From the NCBI GenBank assembly GCA_033064195.1, contig JARBJD010000444.1:1-49810 (forward strand): DNA of 49,810 nt, written 5' to 3'. This document shows positions 8,701-18,018 of this stretch, in pieces; the first letter of the stretch is position 1, and every line of letters begins with the position of its first letter. The DNA comes from Blattamonas nauphoetae. Its lineage: Eukaryota > Preaxostyla > Oxymonadida. The notes below the pieces were generated by a model. It had not been told where the DNA came from and did no database searches. It was given only the letters and a program-made list of their open reading frames with translations. Position numbers and translations under genes: made by a program.

Positions 8701-10020
8701 TGCTCAAACTTTTTCTCAAATACATTACACTAATTTTTGTTTCATCACATTCCTCACTTGTGACGAGGATCCGACGGATCGTGGTCGGCTTCAGATCTTC
8801 GTCTTCGAACCTCTCATTGAACATTTCACTCGATTTTTTCATTCTTTCTTGTTTTTTAATGTGATAAAAAGGTGAACACAGACTCTGTTTACATTATTCA
8901 CGTCAAATTTCACGTCGTTATCACGATCTCCACTTCACTGTTCACTATTGTACTTGCTCACTTCATTTTACCCTGTTTCACCTTCTTTTACCCTTCTTTT
9001 TCGAAATCTTTCATGAAAACTTGAACATTGTGATGTGTCAAAGAGGACCAACGGTCCGAAAAAAGCGTCATGAAATCGGTGAAATGAGAAGGAACGATGG
9101 ATGAACGAAAGTGAAAACGGGAAGAGTGAAATGAAAGAAGAAAGACGTTGAAGTGATTGGAACGTAAACAAACAGTGAAATGTTAAGAACGAAAAAAAGA
9201 CAAAAAAGTGAAATTTTGAAAGAACTAATGAACCAAAAATTCTGAAAATTCAGCCACAGCCTTCTCGAATGGTGAGAACGGAAGGGCGATAGGTGTTAAT
9301 TCGAGAAAAAAGTGATGTGAGGAAAAGTAGTGCGAAAATGTGACGTGAAAAAGGTGAGTGCAAAAAAGACTATATAAGAACACAAGCCGTGCGGGGACGA
9401 CTTATGTTCGTTAAAATGCTTGAAATATGAAGTGATCGAAGCGAAAACAGCGAAAACCAAAAATTCATGAAAAAAAGTGTGAAAGTGATGAACATGAAAG
9501 TGAACGTTCGGAGATGCGCCAAAGGGCGTCTCCGAGCGTTTTGAAGTGCAAGATCGTCATTAGACGACGAAAGCTGACCTGAAAATGATAACAGTGAAAG
9601 CGAATACCGTTTTTCTAAAATTCGGAAAAATTCGAAAAAATCATGGTGGGTCGGATCAAACTTTTTTTTCGAAAGTGTTTTTTCGCGAAAATTTCCCCAT
9701 TCAAAATGATGAACTAATTATGTGGAGTCATAAAAAATATGTTTTAGAGATATAGCGGATCATAGTAGCAAAATATGAGCATCGACTTTTTCGACCTATT
9801 TTGGACCACAGAACGGTACGTAGCTCCACGAATTCTCAACCGATTTTGATCGGGATTGTTTTGATCGATGACCTACATCATCCCCGAGATTTTAGAATTT
9901 TTTTCAGAATTTTTTGAAGTGCTTCAACTGTTGGTTTCAATGGATTTGTGTTAAAACTGGAAAAAACATGAAAAATCGATGTTGACCAGAACATTTTTTG
10001 ATCTCATTGTTGACAAGAAT

Positions 10021-10489
10021 CAATTCAAACAACGTTCGGAATCATTCAAATCGTTTCTGAGCATTTGAAGGTCAGGTGGACCTCTCAAAGAATTGCTGAT
10101 GGTTCGATTGGGGCTTCTGGGAATGTCAAATTGCTTTGAAAGAACAACAGAATGATCACACCGATTGTTGTGTCAATCGGCATGATGATTTTGCACAGTA
10201 GTATCGTCTATACCAACGTGGTTCCCAATTCGTTCAATACACTACTAACATTCAAGTTTTTTCAACAATAAACGCTTCAGCATGCAGTATGTCCTTCTGT
10301 GTGAGTCTTTTGTTGAGATTCTGATGCAAACCACACCGTTTTAATGTGAGACGGGACTTATTTCTGACACCACGAGAACGTATTTGTTTTGACTTTGAGC
10401 TTTTGAGGAACTGTTCTTTCAATAGAAAAGAAGGGATTTTCGAATTGTTGTTGTCTTTCAGGCCTGTTGAATTTGCTTTTCATTTCTGA
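10021..10489. other. Intergenic DNA beyond the Polinton tip
   Basis: No gene or RNA recognised. The stretch is AT-rich and has short frames only. It should contain the target-site duplication of the left Polinton, but the tip could not be fixed to the base. Confidence 0.4.
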
Positions 10490-10785
10490 ATTATTTGTTT
10501 TCATTTCTGAATTATTCTTCTTCATTTCTGAACAATCATTTTTCATTTCTGAACAATTCTTCTTCATTTCTGAACAATCATTTTCATTTCTGAACTATTC
10601 CTCTTCATTTCTGAACAATCATTTTCACTTCTGAACAATTCCTCTTCATTTCTGAACAATCATTTTCATTTCTGAACTATTCTTCTTCATTTCAGAACAA
10701 TCATTTTCATTTCTGAACTATTCTTCTTCATTTCAGAACAATCATTTTCATTTCTGAACTATTCTTCTTCATTTCAGAACTAGTT
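10490..10785. repeat. 21-bp / 42-bp minisatellite
   Basis: About 14 copies of a 21-bp unit close to TTCATTTCTGAACAATTCTTC, arranged toward the right as a 42-bp higher-order unit alternating 'TTCTGAACTATTCTTC' and 'TTCAGAACAATCATTT'. The right half is the most regular. On the minus strand it reads as a 7-residue SEMKKNN-type repeat, which is unlikely to be a real protein. It ends 36 bp before the stop codon of the SPRY gene, so it may fall in that gene's 3' untranslated region. Confidence 0.8.
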
Positions 10786-10820
10786 TAGCTGTACATGCCA
10801 AAAAATGAAACATTCGTGTT

Positions 10821-11653
10821 TTAGTCGCAGTCCCAATGGATTTCTTTCATTCTTGGAGAGATAGGTGTTGGATGATTCTGTTGTGTGATTCGATCAATCC
10901 GGAATGATGTTCCTTGATGAAGTACAGTGATCTGAAAGCAGAAATGAAACAAAGCTGACAGCACACTCCAATTCTGACAGACGATGGAAGTCCAGAAACA
11001 AAACACTGTCCCTGGTGGCCATTCACGAAAAATTGGACTGTTCGAGGGTCTGAATCCATGTCCACCTCCATCCGCACACAATCTCCTTCTTCAACGAGAG
11101 GATGGCATGCCATATTTCGATGACCGTGCCCCGTGGATGGAAGGTTCAACGAAAGACTCCCAAAACGGCCCAGAGAGACAGAATCTGAAGAAATAAGGAC
11201 GAATGATACATACTCTCCACTTGATATCCAAGAAGTTCTACCGCTCTAGGAATCGGAGCAGAAGAGTCGAGAAGGCCGAAGGAGGCCTCTCCTGAGAACA
11301 CTAAGGAGAATACAGAGCAAACCACGACAACATTCCATAGTGAAAGTGACAGATACAATTCCGTGAGTGATTATTTCTTCCAGAAGACATGTCGAATAGT
11401 CTGCGACACCACGAAAGGTCATTCCGTTGTAACTTCGAGTTATGGTTGTGTTTGTCACAATAAAGTCGAGAGGATCCGTGAAGAGGAATGGGGGAAGGAT
11501 TGGTAGAGGTGTAACACTTGCATGATGAGTAGGGGAATGGGTTTTTGAGGGATGAATGACATCGGTCGAGATTGAAGAGGAAGGACACGTTTGGATTTGA
11601 TGAGAAGAGAACTCTGAGGGTTCGAGTGGGGAGAGATTCAACAGAGAGTCCAT
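10821..11653 (-). CDS. SPRY-domain protein, four exons with tiny introns (245 aa)
   Basis: Splicing three short GT-AG introns gives one continuous frame of 738 nt ending in TAA. Exon 1 (11,653-11,323) has a Ser/Pro-rich N-terminus, then 'FIVTNTTITRSYNGM' and 'ITHGIVSVTFTM'. Exon 2 (11,291-11,214) has 'FGLLDSSAPIP'. Exon 3 (11,184-10,967) has 'SVSLGRFGSLSLN', 'GDCVRMEVDMDSDPRTVQFF' and 'GLPSSVRIG'. Exon 4 (10,931-10,821) has 'ITVLHQGTSFRIDRI'. This is the full order of strands of the SPRY/B30.2-like domain that I remember from many oxymonad proteins, where it usually binds a partner protein. No other domain is present. The ATG at 11,653 begins 'MDSLLNLSPL'. The gene starts only a few bases after the last stop in the frame of the neighbouring membrane-protein gene. 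Confidence 0.8.
10932..10966 (-). other. 35-nt intron 3 of the SPRY gene
   Basis: Minus strand GTGTGC...TTTCAG, phase 0. Removal joins 'SSVRIG' to 'ITVLHQGTSFRIDRI', restoring the conserved SPRY end; the unspliced frame would run on into unrelated residues. Confidence 0.7.
11185..11213 (-). other. 29-nt intron 2 of the SPRY gene
   Basis: Minus strand GTATGT...TTCAG, phase 1. Removal joins 'LLGYQVE' to 'NSVSLGRFGSLSLN', as expected for the family; without splicing the frame ends at a stop. Confidence 0.8.
11292..11322 (-). other. 31-nt intron 1 of the SPRY gene
   Basis: Minus strand GTTTGC...TCTCAG, phase 1. Removal joins 'VSVTFTMECCRG' to 'EASFGLLDSS', matching the SPRY strand order. Confidence 0.7.
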
Positions 11654-11658
11654 CTCGA

Positions 11659-12882
11659 TTACACGAATAGTTTTGGAAGATCAAACCCAATTCTTCGGTG
11701 ATTGAGAAAAACTGAAAAAGTGTTCTTCCGGCAATAAATGCATAATAAATCAAAGAAACCAGCAATATAGAGATATATGAAAAGTTTGAGTGAAGCCAAA
11801 GATGGAAATGACGACAGAAAGTGTCTTTGTGAATGTGTGTCAAAAGACCTGTCATTCAGTGTGTGCTCGAGTCGTGTTTGCGACAAGAAAAAAGTTTTTC
11901 TTTCACCGGGATTTTTTTGTGGGAGAAGAAGAATGATAATGGAGAACAACTGGAAGATGACGAAATCCGCTAGGTTCATCCACGAGGCTGAGATTCTGGA
12001 AAAAAGGGAAGAAAATGAAATAATGGACAAATAGAAGAACGAGGGAAGAAACAGCACACGCAGAACCACGTTGGTATTCATGCCAAAGAAGGCTTACGAA
12101 TCGAGGACCTAACCGATACTTATCATCCGAGAAAAGTCGGATGTACTGTTCGAGGATACACAATCCTATCAAACAAAAATGTCGAATATAGCGTGTATCG
12201 TCTTTGAGGTTGTTCATGGTGATAATTCGGAGCGATCCACAGACGGCAATGAGAAGAACGAATTTTTGGGGAAATGTGATGAGGGAGAGCATGGTGTTGA
12301 TTGATGTGCCTTTGGAAGGGGAATATGGAAGAACAAGTTCCTAAAAGAGAGAAAAATGACGATTTAACTTGATCTGAAGAAAATATGGTATACATCATCT
12401 TGGAAGATGACAATAAGGCTCACGACGAAGGTAGCAAGCAAAGCCAGGCTGAAAAATACGAAAATGACTTTCAGTCGCTTCTTCATCAAATCGTGTCGAC
12501 GACGGACCAATGCTGGATTGATTTGATTGAGAAAAACTGCAAAATCCAGTAAAAGATGTGGAATTCTGTTGGAAAAGAGGAGAGCAGTTCGTGGATTCCA
12601 TCGAAAAGGGATGATGTTCAGAAAGAATTGGATGGTCGTGGATAGAGACAATAAGAGAAGAACAACGAATCTTGTGTAGAATTTCGTTTCGTGAAGGGTA
12701 GGCACATATCGTGCCAGAGATGTGATTGAGATAATTCCTGTTGCAAGGAGAGAGAGTGTCTTGATCCAGACTGGAAACGATGGAACGGGGTACAACGCTA
12801 GCAGGAATCAATAAGAGATAAAACTAAATGAGAAACATGGCATGAGTAAATCCACGAAGAAGGAATCTTTCAATTTTGCCAT
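11659..12882 (-). CDS. Probable seven-helix membrane protein (THH1/TOM1/TOM3- or GPCR-like), spliced
   Basis: Minus-strand exons carry successive hydrophobic helices. Exon 1 (12,882-12,825) starts 'MAKLKDSFFVDLLMPCFSF'. Exon 2 (12,797-12,394) has helices around 'IKTLSLLATGIISI', 'FVVLLLLSLSTTIQFFL', 'LLFSNRIPHLLLDFAVFL' and 'VIFVFFSLALLATFVVSLI', with a basic loop 'RRRHDLMKKRLK'. Exon 3 (12,340-12,120) has 'FPQKFVLLIAVCGSLRI' and 'YIRHFCLIGLCILEQYI'. Exon 4 (from 11,995) has 'NLADFVIFQLFSIIILLLP' followed by a polar tail. The helix order and the last-helix-then-PQKNPGE end resemble plant THH1/TOM1-type proteins, but this was judged by eye. The C-terminal end is uncertain (11,659 is the last stop in frame). 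Introns are 27, 53 and 124 nt; the last is the least certain. Confidence 0.5.
11996..12119 (-). other. 124-nt candidate intron of the membrane-protein gene
   Basis: GTATCG...TTTCCAG with a strong pyrimidine tract, phase 2. It joins 'IRLFSDDK' to 'ISASWMNLADFVIF'. A competing reading keeps part of this stretch as coding. Confidence 0.4.
12341..12393 (-). other. 53-nt intron of the membrane-protein gene
   Basis: GTATAC...CTTTTAG, phase 0. It joins 'SLIVIFQDD' to 'ELVLPYSPSKGTS', which leads into the next hydrophobic helix. Confidence 0.5.
12798..12824 (-). other. 27-nt candidate intron of the membrane-protein gene
   Basis: GTTTTA...CTGCTAG, phase 1, length divisible by three. It removes an in-frame TGA. 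The alternative is that the gene starts further in or is damaged. Confidence 0.4.
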
Positions 12883-13178
12883 TAAATCCGATTGATTCGT
12901 TGCGTGACACGAAGGAAACAATGATGGTTCAATCTATTCTTTGACTGGCTGTCGACTCTCGATGATGCATTTTTCATGTTCTTCGTGAGATGTCCTCAAC
13001 AGAGCAATTTTGAATCGGAGGCAATCGTTGTTCAACATCTAAATAGACAACAGTGAGTGGGAAATGAGACAGAATTGCTGTCAAAGTGACTTCGAATAAT
13101 ACTGTGAAAGTTCAAATCCTGCTCAAGAAATAGAAAAGAAGCATTATGTGTTTAAACTCGAAGAAACAAAACAAATAA
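12883..13178. other. Intergenic region between membrane protein and GNAT genes
   Basis: Nothing recognisable beyond flanking sequence. It should hold the promoter of the membrane-protein gene and the 3' end of the acetyltransferase gene, both on the minus strand. Confidence 0.4.
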
Positions 13179-13673
13179 TTAGGCCGCTCGTGTCATTTTG
13201 ATGACGGGACAGTGTTCCTCCATGAACGGTTCCCCATCAATTTTGAATCCGAGTTTTTGATAAAATGGGATGACAGACACTTCGGCGTTGACGAGAACAA
13301 AACGCTTCGCTCCGAGGAGCTGGGCATAGTTCATTGCAACGCGAACAACATATCTGCCAATCCCCTTTCCTCGGAATTCTTCCATCACTGCGATTCGATC
13401 TAATACCCAAGCGTCTTCTTCGGAATGGGGACAGATTCGCGAACATCCAACCAATTTGTGGTTGGAGTCAGTGATGAGACACTGGTGACAAAGGACGTCA
13501 AGTTCGTCACAAACTTTGTCATGGGGAAATCCTTGCTCCTCATGAAAGACAATTCTGCGGAGTTCGAACTGTTCCGGTGTCGGGACACCTGGTTTGGTCC
13601 ATTTGATGTGCAATCCTTCCATGAGAGTTGGTTGGTCACTGAACGAGCCTTGGGGTTCACTACACGACGTCAT
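13179..13673 (-). CDS. GNAT-family N-acetyltransferase, YjcF/ElaA-like (164 aa)
   Basis: A complete GNAT enzyme, expected to move an acetyl group from acetyl-CoA to an amine; the substrate is unknown. Residues 38-62 carry the 'LRRIVFHEEQGFPHDKVCDE' signature of the YjcF/ElaA branch. Motif A is 'LDRIAVMEEFRGKGIGRYVV' (91-110), where R101-GKGIG holds the CoA pyrophosphate. 'VSVIPFYQKLGFKIDGEPF' (132-150) and the C-terminal 'CPVIKM' are also typical. The ATG at 13,673 is chosen: upstream in the same frame only a non-ATG codon is available, and 164 aa fits the family. No signal peptide, so cytosolic. It probably has a bacterial-type origin like many such protist enzymes, but nothing here tests that. 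Confidence 0.88.
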   Translation of the reverse strand: MTSCSEPQGSFSDQPTLMEGLHIKWTKPGVPTPEQFELRRIVFHEEQGFPHDKVCDELDVLCHQCLITDSNHKLVGCSRICPHSEEDAWVLDRIAVMEEFRGKGIGRYVVRVAMNYAQLLGAKRFVLVNAEVSVIPFYQKLGFKIDGEPFMEEHCPVIKMTRAA

Positions 13674-14042
13674 GTTGCGTTTTCGGATTTGCAGGTGTTT
13701 TGTGATATCTGGACTTCGTATACGAATGTTGCGTTTCAATTCCGGATGAAATCGATTGTCCAAAAATATTGTGATGGAGTACAACAGGGGTAGATTGAAC
13801 TGTTTATGGATCGGCAAATATCGAATTAGGTGACCCAGAAGTTGGGTCTATGAAATCTGGAACATCAACAACTCTAAAGGGTTGTGATAACGGAAGAGGC
13901 GATGTTGATGGAGAAAAATTTATGCTAAAGATGCACATCGAAGAGATATAAGTCGATTGGGAGATTAACCGATCTCGACAATCGCAACAACAGAGACGGA
14001 GATCTGATCAATCCATTCTTCGAGATCACTCCGATTCATCTT
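13674..14042. other. Divergent intergenic region
   Basis: Lies between the GNAT gene (minus) and receptor copy 1 (plus), so it should carry both promoters. A short hairpin GACCCAGAAGTTGGGTC is seen near 13,832. The last ~40 bp (from 'gatcaatccattcttcg') resemble the region just before copy 2 (about 18,757), marking the 5' limit of the duplication. Confidence 0.45.
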
Positions 14043-17000
14043 ATGAACCTAACAGTCTTTATCCTTGTTCATCTTATCTTTGTCGAAGCCACACACACGG
14101 AACGACGAATTCTACCGCTATCTCTCCAGATGGCCTTTGTTCCTGACACGAAAGCCTCTCACATTTCTGGAAATAAACAAGCTTTTGTGACGGAAATAAA
14201 TCTGAACCACGGAACATATCAGTCGAATGCGTATCTAATGGATTCTGTCTCCCTCTCACTACATGGATCAGACACGACAATCTGCCATTCATCGTCAGTG
14301 GCCAATACTGAAACTGTGAATGATCCGGACTCAGAAAACAATGAAAATGGAGATGAAAACACATCTCCATTCATATTTGTGTTCTCAAATTCCACAATTT
14401 CGATGTCCCACATCTCGTTGGATTGTGGATGGCGTGGCACAAGCGTCGGAAGAATCTCGTCATCAAGATTGACGATCGACCACTGCCCGATCATCTCCAA
14501 CCCTGAATCGTCTCCATTTGCGATCCACAACGGATGGGATGACATTGGAAGCTCGATATTCTTTGCTGATTGTTCTCACAAATCGATTGACAAGTCGAGC
14601 TTTCTCGCGTTGGTCAGCCTCACATCGTCCCACACGACCCACTCCCGTCACACAAACACCGTACAGGAGGTGTCATCAACATTGGTGAGCTGCTCCGGCC
14701 TCTCGCTGTGCGACACGCATCTCGTGTTTGGAAGTGGTCCGTTGGTTGGGTTCTCGTCGTCGACCAAACAAGACACGGGATTGTGGAACAAATTGGAGAC
14801 AGTGCTGATTGGGAGTCGACTTGTGAACATGACGAGTGGTGAATTGAATGGAAGTGGGAAGGGATCGTTGGAAAGGTGGAGTGGATGTCAAAAGATTCTG
14901 GATTCGTGTGTGATCCAATTGGAAGTGTTCGACCCTTCAATTCAAGCCAGCAGTGGTCTGTTCCAGATCCCAGTGAACAAATAATCTGCACAATCCGAGC
15001 AGGATTCGGTGTTGTCAGAGCAATCGATGAAGAAAATGAGAGGCGAGTCTTCTGAATCCACGACCCAACCACACAATACTTCGATTCATATTGCAGTTCT
15101 CCCCATTCTCCAAATGACACTTCTTGAGTCGCTGATTCAGTCGACGAAATGAAGTCATTGTTTATTCGAAAGACGCGAATAAAGTCAAACTGAAATTTGG
15201 AGAAGTGTACACAGTGGAAGAATTGATCACTGGAACAACGAAATGTCTGTTCGAGACGGCTTTCTCAATTCAAGTTCCTGTTGAACCAAAGCGAATCGAA
15301 GAAGGAAGAGTGACATTGAATGGGGCGAAGGATGAAGCAACAGTGATACTGAAAGGACGAGCGCTGACTGGTGGGAGGTACTCACTGATCCTCAATTCAG
15401 TGTTACAGGAGCTGACGTCAGAAGAAGATCTGAGCGATGCTGAGGAACTGCTGTTCAAAGTGCCGATCAGCCTTTTACCGTCGTCGATTCTGACCTTCGG
15501 GATGACTTACACAATCTCATCGTTAAAGGTTGGGAGTGATAATGTGGTGGTGAACTCCGATGTTTCATTTTCAGTCCCCAACCCCCCAATCGTGGAAGCA
15601 GCACAAGTTCATCCGAACTCAATCAACACTTCGATGACACTTGACTTGAATGGGGCATATCTCGAGATGGATGGATTCTACACAGTCAGTCTCTCTCCGC
15701 CCTTCTCGTTCGACATGCTGTTCAACAGCTCGACAACAGTTTCGTCTGCCGAACTGCTTCTTGGGCGTGCAGATTGTCTTCAACACAACACGAAATACAC
15801 AATTGTGTCGATCACTCGTGTTGGAAATCAATCGGATGTGATTCTGACCGATGGAACTGTTTCGTTCACCACACCCAAATGTCTCGTCACTCTGATGCTC
15901 CATGTGAACAGAAAAGAAGGGAAGGACAATGGATTGTGTGGGGAGAGCGATCATCCTTGCGCAACAATTGATTTCGCGTGGTCGATTGTGTCTGCTCTGA
16001 GAGCCAAAGCAGCAGTTCTTGCGATTGTGAACTCATCTGAACAAACACAGCCAATTGTCGTCTCTGCTGGGATGTCGATCGACTACACGAATGGGGGAAC
16101 TGGTGAGCCCACAGTCGCCATCCTTCCATCAGCGTCGATGGGAGACAAGACGGGAATGGTTGTTGTGTCTGAGGCGGCGTTCTCGATTGTCGATGTGACA
16201 GTCAAACTCGAATCAACTGATCCCTCGTTCGTGTTCTTGTCTGCCTCCGAATCGACGATCATTTTGAAAGAGGGTTCTTTCGTTGGCGAGCCACTGCCAA
16301 CTCTCTCTTTGAATTCTGAAAACGAGGAACTCTGCTCATGGGAGAGTGGAGTCATCAAAGTCAACAACTGCGTCATGACACTCAATCGAATGACATTCTC
16401 TTCTCTCTCACAAGGAGCAATCCACATGAAGAATGGAAGTGTAGACGTTGATGGAGTGATCTTCCGCGACAACTCACCGAATCTTTCCTCATTTCCATCA
16501 GCTCGCCGAAACATCCGTTGTGTTGATGGAAATGTGACGATTGGGAGTCTTAATGGAGGAGATGGTTCGAAAGACCATCCATCAGCGTGGATCTCCACAA
16601 CAGACTGCACTCTGAGTGGAGACGATGCTCGACCAAACTCTGCTCTGTTCGTGCCGACACTGTCGTCGGAATCGAACATCACTTGGATGAAGAAGGAGAA
16701 ACGATTCTCAGTTTTGATTGTTGGAACGACGCTGATTCCATGCGACTTGTATCTTGAAGTGTTTGAAATGAAGAAAGACAAATCGGAAGGAGAATCTGAG
16801 AGAGTTGAACTTTCATTTGACACAACTGACTCCTTCAACGAAACCCACATCAACATCTCCATCAATCTGACCTCGCTCTCGTCGCTTGACACTTCTTTAG
16901 AATGGCGTGGACGACTTGTTTTCGGATTGAATGAAACAACGTCGGAATGGTTTGTTCTAAAGAGCTTATCAGATCGGTTGTCGCAGTCACCTCTTGAACA

Positions 17001-18018
17001 CATGAAATGGTGGCTTCCTCTTGTGATCGTACTGTTGTGTGGTGCCATCGTAGCCATCGTTGTCATCGTTGTCGTTCTCCGCCGACGACGAAAGCAAAAA
17101 GCACCAAAGACACCGAATGTTCCCGAAGAAATGCTAGACGATGTTAAACTGGAAGTTCAAGACAATTCATTCGCACCAAACGCGATCCAGACAAGTGCGG
17201 CTGTTCTGAAAGGAAAGTCACTGAGTCAAAACGGTGGAGATGACATTCCACAATCGACGGGATCGTCTGCTTTTAATGCTGGATCACATGTCGGCGAACA
17301 GTTTGTGGAAGTGATGGATGTGGAGAGTGGACAGACGAAGGAAATTGTGAAGATGGAGACACTTTTCGAGCGACTGCACAAGCACAAAACAGAGATTGTT
17401 GGAAAGCGACAGCGGCAAATTGAGATTGCTCGAGGTCTTCAGAAGATTGGGAAGACGAATGGAAATGCTTCGATTCTTCAAAAGCTTACCTCTCACTGGA
17501 TTCTGATTGGAGCAGATGGCCACTTCAATCTTCAACTGAAAGAGGATGGAGCAGCTGCCATAGAAACACAATCTCAAAGTCAAGCCGCTGGTTCGGGTGT
17601 TGCTAACAACACCGCATCAGTGAATATCAACAACGAAAATGCGAACGGAATGGATCGTGCAGCAATAATGGTTCAAGAGAAAAAGGATCAAGAAGGCCAA
17701 CGATGGCAAGCACCTGAACAAGGAGAACTCGAAGCGATGCCCTCAGGTGATCTTGAAAAAGTGACTGTTTTTCGGCTTGGCCTTGTGTTGTGGGAAATGG
17801 AGAGCGGACAGATTCCGTTCCGAGAGACTGATGGAGTGAATGCGGGTCGTCAGCTGAAAGCGGGAGTGAAGCCTCAGATGTCTCTTGTTGGGAACAAGGA
17901 GATGGAAGAACTGATCCTGAAATGCCTGGAACTGAAAGCGTCCGACCGAATTGGATTGGATGATCTGATCTCGTCACTGGAATCGATCCCTGACGATCCT
18001 GTTCCAACCCAGCCATGA
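14043..18018 (+). pseudogene. Receptor-like surface protein, copy 1, disrupted
   Basis: Host gene family. From the ATG at 14,043 ('MNLTVFILVHLIFVEATHT', a signal peptide) about 290 residues of secreted domain match copy 2 closely. The frame then enters an inverted block (14,914-15,156) and ends at 14,984. Downstream, 15,135-18,018 is open again and encodes two Ig-like repeats, a second beta-helix-like domain with many N-glycosylation sites, a membrane segment ('WWLPLVIVLLCGAIVAIVVI', about 17,007-17,066), a basic stop-transfer run and a kinase-like tail with 'QRWQAPEQ' and 'FRLGLVLWEMESGQIPF'. Compared with copy 2 it lacks the rest of the first beta-helix domain, Ig repeats 1, 2 and 4-6. The two halves could still be expressed separately, but as a single gene it is broken. 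Confidence 0.8.
14914..15156 (-). repeat. 243-bp inverted block copied from receptor copy 2
   Basis: The reverse complement of this block matches 20,649-20,891 of copy 2 base for base as far as I can see by eye, while the flanking sequence of copies 1 and 2 differs at roughly one base in ten. On the minus strand it reads 'MSFGEWGELQYESKYCVVGS' and onwards as in copy 2. The left junction is at 'GTGTGTGAT/CCAATT' and the right one at 'GAAGTC/ATTGTT', with a GTC microhomology. Confidence 0.85.

Larger units (their letters stand above)
1..10020. mobile_element. Polinton/Maverick, polymerase-side end (left element)
   Basis: One end of a Polinton lies here; the other end is outside the window. Order from the window edge to the tip: the end of a plus-strand gene, a small coiled-coil protein, a retroviral-type integrase region, a hypothetical protein, protein-primed DNA polymerase B, a small TIR-edge gene, then a long TIR. 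Integrase plus protein-primed PolB plus long TIRs is diagnostic for the group. The integrase is broken (several breaks) whereas the polymerase frame is open throughout, so decay is partial and the insertion looks fairly young. The tip near 10,020 is estimated from where similarity to the right-hand TIR fades; I could not fix the 6-bp target duplication. Confidence 0.85.
7378..10020. repeat. Terminal inverted repeat of the left Polinton (~2.6 kb)
   Basis: This stretch carries no convincing gene. It matches, in inverted orientation, 43,590-45,353 at the other Polinton end. Shared blocks include 'GTCGGATCAAAC' at 9,650 versus 43,965, 'CCGATTTTGATC' at 9,840 versus 43,780, 'CAGCCTTCTCGAATGGTGAG' at about 9,255 (44,370, with one difference) and 'GACTTATGTTCGTTAAAATG' at 9,400 versus 44,210. 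The inner part (about 7,560-8,700) is pyrimidine-rich and made of four degenerate ~281-bp units, which explains why this TIR is about 0.9 kb longer than the other. Open frames here are Phe/Ser-rich and reflect base composition. Confidence 0.75.

Noticed and set aside
7520-8875. Several open frames of 66-193 codons rich in Phe and Ser
   Set aside because: They lie in the pyrimidine-rich Polinton TIR, overlap each other in different frames and follow from base composition; no conserved domain.
10358-10567. Minus-strand 69-codon frame with SEMKKNN repeats
   Set aside because: It is a translation of the minisatellite and has no start or domain support.
10490-10785. Regular short repeats resembling a CRISPR array
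   Set aside because: Units are contiguous and related throughout, with no unique spacers; the setting is eukaryotic.
14043-15156. Copy 1 as a spliced gene with the inverted block as an intron
   Set aside because: The other family members have no intron there, and the block is an inverted copy of coding sequence from copy 2.
16083-17066. 327-codon minus-strand frame as a separate gene
   Set aside because: It lies antisense to the well-supported receptor frame of copy 1 and shows no domain; listed only as a low-interest finding with its counterpart in copy 2.
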